Part shown: positions 24,501 through 33,500 of the stretch, one piece after another
How positions within the stretch are numbered: position 1 is the stretch's first letter
Layout of the letters: every line of letters starts with the position of its first letter
From: Branchiostoma floridae
Lineage: Eukaryota; Chordata; Leptocardii; Amphioxiformes; Branchiostomatidae
DNA: 64,000 nt
Reading direction: 5' to 3'
Assembly (NCBI RefSeq): GCF_000003815.2
Contig: NC_049990.1
Coordinates: forward strand, 5,226,626-5,290,625
The notes under the pieces: model-generated
What the model saw: only the letters and a program-made list of their open reading frames with translations
Database searches by the model: none
Told to the model about the DNA's origin: nothing
Made by a program: the position numbers and the translations under genes

Positions 24501-27500
24501 CTTCCTGGTCAGTAGCGGTCAGTTTGTCAGGCTTTTCTTCAACCTCAGGCTCTGTTGTCTTAGCAAGTTTTTCTTCAGCTACCGTTCCTATATATGTTAC
24601 AAGATCGTACAAGCATTCAATTTCATTTAAGTCAATTTCCTATAGCGTATCGCTGGAACAAAAAATTCGCCTGTGCTTAAAAGCGCCTCGGTTCATTCAA
24701 CACATATTACTATATGTACTATAGGTGTAGTACTATAGTATCCCGAATGTACACCACGAATGACAGAGGACCCCGCTGACTGTTCGAATACAAGTATGTT
24801 CTGAAAATAAGAAAATGCCCTAGCTCACATATGCGACATGAAAGTATAGATATGTTTCACAGCATACAATGTGCACAAACCTGAGTACTTGTTTCTAAAA
24901 AAGAAACGGCAGTTAAGCATCATGTGGTGTGGGCGTCAAATGATACTGAGATGTGATATGGAGGGGCGGCAGTCATCAGTATGTATCAATTGTCAAAGGA
25001 TTTAGCGTTCTGTTTTATGGTTACAGGTCTGCAGTCATCCCCCTAGTACAATACGTTTGTAACAGAGGCATGGATGTACCAATAGTAAAATGGCAAAAGC
25101 ACATTTAAACTATATACAAATCTGAGAAGGAAAGAGACCACTTTCAAAGTGACATAAGATGGACTATCTCATCTTGTATATGATAAGAAAGTCCTTTTTA
25201 GAAATACCCATACAAACAAGGATATAAACATAACCACCGGCGGCAGAGCCAACCCGTCTTCCAGCAAAAGGTTCAAGCTCAAAATGCCATGTTCACGAAG
25301 TGTTTGCGTCCGTTTGCAGAATAATTCGCGAAGAGCTTGACCAAGAAATGGAAATGATGAAAGATTCAGATCAATAATCAGACCAGAACAGAACAGGAGG
25401 TTTTCGAAAAGAAAGGGATGTTGTAAAGGTGGCATCTCATGACCAAGGCCTGAACAGAGGTAAGAGACGACCGAGAAAAGCAGGGAGCTACAGAAATGAC
25501 ACACCGCACTATCATACTCTCACAGCACCTCACGTTCCAGAGCTAGGTAGGTGAAAGTGGACCAAGGTTTCAGTTGGCGGTACAAGGAACAGTGGGTTGT
25601 GGTGGATTGGGTTGGGGTTGGGGTTGGGTTGGGTGTGGTGGGGGTGGTTGCTTTTCGGCTATATGCGGCTTTTCATACCATTGGCCACGACGAGACAAGC
25701 CTTAAGCGTCACACCTGATCATCAGACATTCTAGCTTACCAATACTCTTGGGCTCTTTGCTCTCTTTCTCAGTTTCTGGAGTCTTCTCCTCTTTATCTTC
25801 CTTCTCTGTGCCTACATCCTTCTCGTCGGTTTTCTCCGGGTCGGTAGCGAAAGCCTTGTCGTCCGTCTCTTCCGGATCCGTCGCTGTTTGCTTTGGAATG
25901 ACCTCCGGAACTTCCGTTTCCGTCTCTTTAGGGACCGGATCCGGAGGTGCCTCCGTCTCAGGTGCTTTGTCTTCCTTCTCCTCTTTGTCGGTTCCGACTG
26001 CCTTGGCGTCTTTCGGGTCTTCCACTGTGGCCGTTTCTTTGGGAACAGTTTCAGGCGCCTCTGTTTGTGGGGTTTTGTCGTCCTTTTCTTCCTGGTCAGT
26101 AGCGGTCAGTTTGTCAGGCTTATCTTCAACCTCAGGCTCCGTTGCTTTGGAAACTTTTTCATCCGCTATGGTTTCTACGTATGTTGTGAAATCATACATG
26201 TTTTAATTTCTATCACTCACAGCGATTTCAACATATATGGCGATGGAAATGTATGAAGCAAAAGGTTGGGGCTTAGAGTGGCTTTCTTGAGCCAAAAACC
26301 CGGGGATACGTATCGATGAAAAGGGAGAGTAAACGTTTTTAAAGATAGAAAGGATGGAGATGCAAGCATAAACTGATAGTGCAGAACTTTTGCAATTGAT
26401 AGTGTTATCCGGCTAGGATATATGCTTAACAATTTCGACCACGACGTTTCCACTGAAATGACCATTTCTGGCCAGTAGTGAAAGCTGCAGATCTGATGTA
26501 AGCAGAAGCAACACATTACAAAACGTGTCAGCTTATTGACCATCATTGTCCCCTCCCCACTTTTATCGATAGCTGTTGATTGTAAGGTAAGGTCTTGATT
26601 GCATAAGGTAAGATCTTGATTGTATACGAAGGCCTGAGGTAAGATCTTGATTGTATACGAAGGCCTGAGGTAAGGTCTTGATTGTATACGAAGGCCTGAG
26701 GTAAGGTCTTGATTGTATACGTAGGCCTAAAGTGAGGTCTTGATAGTATACGAAGGTCTTGATTGTATACGAAGGTCTAAGGGAAGGTTTTGATAGTATA
26801 CGAAGGTATAAGGTAATTTCTTGATTGTAAACGAAGGTCTAAGGTAAGGTCTTGATTGTATACGAGATATGGCGCCGATATCAAGGGTGTTGTCAAGAGC
26901 AAGCAGTAGTTAGAGAGAAACATCAGTGTGAGGAAAGTATCTTTAGTATTGGGCACAGGTCTCAGCGGCAAAGGCGACTTACAGCCTGCCACCAGCCGAC
27001 CGTACGCTGCCCGGGACCACCTCGGTAGTGGAAGTGATGCAGACCCGCCGAGGTCTATCAGCGCTACCCGGCGAAAGTTTACGGGGCGGGATTCAAAAAA
27101 CCTCGTCACGGTACAGGCGAGCAAATTCAGAAAAAAAATGTCTACCCCAGAAAAGGAGAGAATATTTAGCAAAATTGGGGCGGCAAAACATCCCTATAAC
27201 GAGCCTGTGAAGTGGTACCGGGCACATACACTGTGGCAGGCATATGCGCATGTTGTTGTCTTCGCACTTTCCTCTGCTTCCATGTCAAAATCTCAAGTTC
27301 AACGGTTTCTCACAGCATTTTATGCAGTTGTCTTTATTTGAACTTTTGAAGTGATGGTTAAGGTTTAGATGTCATTTATCCTCTAGGGTGAGGATAGATA
27401 AGAGAAAATGTGAGGCATTACGTCTGAAAAGCTGAAGGTACAAAATGACAAAGTTAAAAGTACCGAATGTCATTACATAGACACGGGGGACATACAAAAA

Positions 27501-30500
27501 AGTCCACCAACACAAACTTTATAGAAAAGACAGCATTCACCACTTAAGAGCATAAGGAATCGATATATTTGCAATGTAACAGACTCTAAAAAAGAAGTCT
27601 GAAGAGTCGAACAATAACAAGGTTTAGACCATAACGATGCACCCATGTGCGGATGATGTAGTAAGTACAGCTAGGAACAGAGAGGTTCAAAAGGAAATAT
27701 CAAAAGAATATTAGAGTCAGCGAAACTAGTAGAAGAAATCTAGTAGAGCCTCTCGAACACATGTAAGGATGGCAGAGTCATGATAACACAAACGGCCCAG
27801 CGCAGCACCAGTTCGTAACAACAACGTGGCTTACCGATGCTCTTGGGTTCTTTGCTTTCTTCCTCTGTCTCCGTTTCCTTGGGTACCACAACAGGAACGT
27901 CAGTTTGTGGAGTCTTTTCTTCTTTATCTTCCTTCTCGGTGCCAACATCCTTCTCGTCGGTTTTCTCCGGGTCGGTACCGAAAGCCTTGTCGTCCGTCTC
28001 TTCCGGATCCGTCGCTGTCTGCTTAGGAATGACCTCCGGAACTTCCGTTTCCGTCTCTTTAGGGACCGGATCCGGAGGTGCCTCCGTCTCAGGTGCTTTG
28101 TCTTCTTTCTCCTCCTTGTCGGTTCCGACTGCCTTGGCGTCTTTCGGGTCTTCCACTGTGGCCGTTTCTTTGGGAAGAGTTTCAGGCGCCTCTGTTTGTG
28201 GGGATTTGTCGTCCTTTTCTTCCTGATCAGTAGCGGTCAGTTTGTCAGGCTTTTCTTCGACGTCAGGCTCTGTTGTTTTAGGAACTTTTTCTTCTACCTC
28301 TGTTCCTATATTGTGGGATTAAAATGTGTTACGTCGTAAGATATCCAAAAGAGCGAACAATCATACTCATCGTTGGTTATGGCAGATTCGCTCAACACAA
28401 CGTCGACGCCGTTTGCTACAGGACAAGAAAAGGAAACAAAGAATCTTCTGCAAAACATACGATGCATAAACAAAGAAAGAAATGAACGAAGAAATAATTT
28501 GTCCAAATTGCCCGAAGATGACCAATCTTTAACCACTCACCCTGAGGCCTTTACAGGCTGTAAAACAGACAGTAGCTGTAGGAAGTCATTGCAACCATAG
28601 ATGAAGAGAGTAGGAAAAGCCTCTGTCGGGAGAGCTTCAGAAAAGACACAGAACCGGAGAGATGGACCACGCTTTGCAACATTGTAAGAAAAGACAGATA
28701 AAAAGTGCTGTTTTCCAGCCACAATTCCAACGCAAAAGGATTTGTAAAAGTCATACATTCTAAACGAAGTTATGAGAACCAGAGCTAACAGCAGTATAAA
28801 AATGACAAGTCTGCCTGGCGATGAAACTGTTGTTGCGTGACGGACAGAGCAACCGTGTATTCGTGGTGGCAACGGTACTCTGAACTTCCTCTGGGTACTG
28901 GGCAACTACTCACGGTGAAATAACAATGCTCGAGAATGCCACATGTATATCTAAATAGCACTTGTTTTCTTCCTGATATGTTCATTAACAACATTCCTTT
29001 GCTCGCGAACTATCTATCATGTATTTGTTGGGTCAGTGTCTTTCTCATCTCCTTGGCAGTGATTAAATATTAAAATTACAGTAACCATAACATCTGCTTT
29101 TGACTCAGACCCCGGATCCCGGCATTAAAATTAATATTTAATCTCATGACGCTTGGTGACTGATCGCCGGTAAGTAAATATTCCCACGGGTGTCATGTTA
29201 CAAATGACTCCCAAGGACACTGTCAAGGTCGTTTGGCAAAATTATTTGCGATTGTACTTGTAGACAGTGGCGTCGAATGACCGAGTGGCTATGCTAGCGA
29301 ACACAAGCTATAGATCACGGGTCGATTCCCGGCTTTCCAGGTAAAGACGTTGTGTCCCTTGGAAAGGTGCTTCACAAGACTTTCGTAGATCTATCCAGGT
29401 GTAAAATGGGCACCAGTGACTTCAGTTTGGGAGGTAAAAGGCGGCGGGCTCCGTATTCCAATACCGTGCTTTGGGCATAGTAGATAACAACCCACTGCAA
29501 CCCTGGCTCAAAAAGTGACTACCTTTACCCTTTTTCTACTCATTGACAAAAAGATGATAGTTGGAATAATGTTTATCACTCGCCCCTTCGGAGTAATACA
29601 TAATAACCATAGCTTTTACAAGAGGATGTTCTTCCAATTCAAAGAAAAAGGTATACCACATATCTAAGTGTCTCTGTTCCTGTACCACTAATCATGATTA
29701 AACGCATGACTGTATTATTGTGTATCACAGACTAAAGTACTGACAGTTTTTTTAGTTGCACAGGCTGCAAATAAGCATAGTTACAACAAGAAAGTCGTTA
29801 GTACAGATAGCGAATAGGAAAGGCAATTGTTAATATACGTGCTAAATTAGTACATGACTTTCAAAGAACCAGCAGAAACTCTCATAGACTTCCTTTTTGC
29901 AAAGCGCATCGCATCGCAAGATGTCCAGGACCTGTGCAATACATATCGCCCATTTCCCAGTGCAGCACCTGTCTCGCAAAAACGTGTGCAGCAAGCGCCA
30001 CCTGTCCTTATGCCAGCCACCGCACGATCGAATCTATCGTCAACAACTTACCAAGTTCCTTTGCATCTTTCGGATCGCTAGTAGTAGCGACGTCCTTGTT
30101 GTCTGGAGTTTCCTTCTCTGTGCCAAGATCTTTCTCGTCGGTGTCAGCAGGCTCTGTTGCCGTGGCCTTCGCGTCCTTTTCGTCGGGATCGGTCTCCGTC
30201 TCTCTTGGTTTCTTTTCTTGTGGCTCTGTTGACGCCGTCTTGTCGTCTTTAGGATCGCTTTCGGTCTCGGTGTCTTTCTCATCTGTTGTCGGAGGCTCTG
30301 TCTGTGGCGTCTTTTGATCCTTCTCTTCCGGCTCTGTGGAGACATCTTTCTTGTCGGTCTCACCCGGGTCGGTTGCCGTTTCTTTTGGTTCCTTCTCTGG
30401 ACTCTCGGTTTCAGGATTCCTGTCTTTTTTGTCTTCAGTGTCGGTTTCGAGTTCCTTCTTGTCGGTTTCAGGTTCTTTGGATTCAATGGGATCGGTGGAT

Positions 30501-33500
30501 ACGTCCTTTGGTTCTGTCTCAGGCTCTACAGTTTCCGGATTCTTCTGTTCCTTGTCCTCCTTCACCGTGGCGAGATCCTTCGCGTCTTTCTCCTCTGCTG
30601 GATCGGGCTCGGTCTCCGTCTCTCTTGGTTTCTTTTCTGGAGACTCTGTCTCGGGGTTCTTGTCCGACTTGTCGTCGGACTCTGTCTCGGGGTTCTTGTC
30701 CGACTTGTCGTCGGGTTCTGTTTCCACGTCCTTGTCGTCGGGAGGCTCCGGAGAAGTTTCCGGTGTTTTTTCAACCTTTGGGTCGGGATCGTCCGTCTTC
30801 AGATCCTTGGCATCTTTGTCGTCGGCTTCCGGCTCGGTTTCTCGATCTTTCTTCGGCTCGGGCTCGTCCGTCTTGACGTCCTTTTCGTCTTTGTCGTCGG
30901 GGTCTGTCTCGGGTGTTTTGTCGTCCTTCTCCGGAGGAGTAGTTGCTATACAGAAGAACACACATATAACAACATGGTACTTCTGATACCCCCTTTTTTC
31001 ACTGAGATGGAGACCGTCGAATGACTTTGTATTGACCAAAAGCCTCAAACGAATGCCCAAAGAGGTGTATTTGTATATTATGCCGTCTTTCAAAGTGACA
31101 CTTTTAATTTTTGTTCTCAAAGACGTCCTACAAATTCAAATTTCGTCACTCAACGCCCTCCATCAGGGAAAGAGGGGCCACCCTACCTAAGTCTTTTGTT
31201 TAATATAGAGTGTCTATTTAAATCTACGTTCGGGCGAAAACTGCGCCATGTCCACCAACATGTATCCATCAAGATTTTCAAATACATTTTAGAAATCGAA
31301 GCTTCTATGTCAAGACTATAATTTTGCTGATGTGTTTGTACGACTACGAGTGTTACCATTATCATAATAGAATACGAGTCACAACCTCGCAACCAACACC
31401 ACTGTCTAGCCATGTAAAATATTCCAATGGCCTCGCTATGGTGCCTATGCTAAGGCGTCTTACAACATTGGGTAAGTGCATTTATCCTGTGGCAACTACT
31501 AAAATACTTATTACTTATTATATTGCTGGCACACGACGTCCTAGCCGAGGTCAAAACGTTGTCAGATAACTGTGTTGTACTTTTTTGCACTGGCGTAATT
31601 TCCGTGATATTTTCAAACAAAACCCAACACTGTACATACGTCTCCGCCTCTGAGGTGTTGTCAAAAAAAGAGGACAATAAAAATTGGAAGCTGGAGAGAT
31701 GTTCAGGCAAGCCTGTTGTAACAGCTTGTATGAAACAACCAGGCGTGTTAGATGCTATGCCCCAGTACCACATGTTGTAGACAAAAGCCTGTCAACAACA
31801 TATTGTTCCCAGCATTAGACAAAGCCACCATAAGATACCAGCTTCCCCAAATGAATCTAGCCCTGTTAGATATAGATATAGTCTCGTTATTCCAGAGTTG
31901 CTGGCAAGGAAAAGTCGCTGTACAGAAGCAAAAGCCACACTATAACCAGCTGTAATGTTATCGCTCCATGTGCGTTCTTTGTAGTAGCTCTGACCACCTG
32001 CAGCTGTGCCTATGTCCTTAATTGTGTGCTAGATTGCTATCGCTATCACCAACTAACGCCCTACCAATATGATCTGTTTATGATTAATGTAGCCCAACGT
32101 TTAATTCTTAGGCACAACCATAAAACAGCTTCTAGAATAATCAAAAGCAACGTTTCCAAGATGCTTTGTTTTAAATGGTAACATTTGCGTCAACTCTAGC
32201 AAGTCTCAACATAAAAACATACCAGCAAAAGTAATGCAGTATTGTTAACCTACATCTATGCCCCACATGTAATGCACCATTTTTAATGCAAAATTGTTTA
32301 GGCATTGTTGCAAATTGCACCGCAGCAAAAAATAGAGGGTTTGGGGGTTGGTTCGTTTTTAGTCTTCTTTTATATTGAAAAGTTTCTAGTATGTAAATAT
32401 ACTAAAAGAAGTCAACTGCTGGGGTTCATTTTTGACATTCAGAATGTCTGCATACCTGTTTTTAAATATGTTTTCTTCTTCTAATGACATAAGAATTAAC
32501 TGTAAGGTCATCGCAAAATAGCTGCCGCGTCATGTATCCTGTTCCTGTCTCGTCTGCTTCGGTATCAAACAATACGCTTATCAAGCACAATCTGCATGTA
32601 TGATGTGGCGGCAACTATATGCATAATACGATGTAATAAATACGTATAGCAAAATTTTTGTGAATGAAAACTAGCACAACGAGCTTGTGTGTTTGGTTTA
32701 TCATTCAAATTTTCCAAATCGCGTGTTGTTGTTTTTGCGGTGTCTCCCATATCTTCTGAATGGCCATCGTTGAGTGACCAAAATTGAATATAACTGACCT
32801 ATGACATTATTAATGAACTAGAGTTCGGCGACCTCATACCTCCATGAAAATTTAGAGCTTTCGTAACTTTCATGCAATTGACTAACACATTAACATAATT
32901 CATGCATGGTGTTGTTCATCATTGACTAACGTACACATGTCACAGTTATAAAATTCCCATTATCAATCATAAAGCGGTTTTGCAATTTTTACACAAATTA
33001 TGCAAATAAGTTCCTCATTACCATATTTGGTATCTGCTTATATTCCACCTATCGTAATTAACATGTGTTACATGTATTGAGGTCCAGTTATTGAAAACAA
33101 TGGAACTATACAATTTCCTCATTAATTATGCAAATTAAGTCCTCATTTGCATAACATGTATATCATTATGAACATCTTTGGTTAAGCTACCCGCATGCCT
33201 GAAATGCAGGCAATCCATCGTTTCTTTCTGTAGTTATCCTCTTTGGAGTGTCTTGACAAAAACACCCATGCAGTTCCACAATTAAATGTTAGGGAGCTGA
33301 AACTTGCCCCACTTTTTTATGACACCAAAAGCTATCTACCACCAAAATATCAAGACCATAGCATGTCTGGAACAAGAGATACATTGAAAAAAATGCTATG
33401 ATAGAATATTCTCATTAATTATGCAAATGTACTCCTGTTTTGCATAATTGGTATCTTATCTTGTAAAACATTGTCTAGGGTACCTACATACCAAAAATGA

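Noticed and set aside
25593-25655. Interstitial telomere repeat
   Set aside because: The units are irregular and not TTAGGG; it is a short G-rich tract only.
20902-28226. Long Ser/Val/Phe-rich open frames on the plus strand across 20.9-28.2 kb
   Set aside because: They are the antisense of the Thr/Glu/Lys/Pro repeat exons. The minus frames have clean splice borders and a continuous gene model, and the plus frames do not.
22721-28305. CRISPR-like array from regularly spaced near-identical blocks
   Set aside because: The blocks are ~471-bp coding exons with splice sites in an animal gene, not short palindromic repeats with spacers.
29271-29340. A functional tRNA gene
   Set aside because: A and B boxes are present, but the stems do not pair into a full cloverleaf and the sequence runs on into a SINE body.
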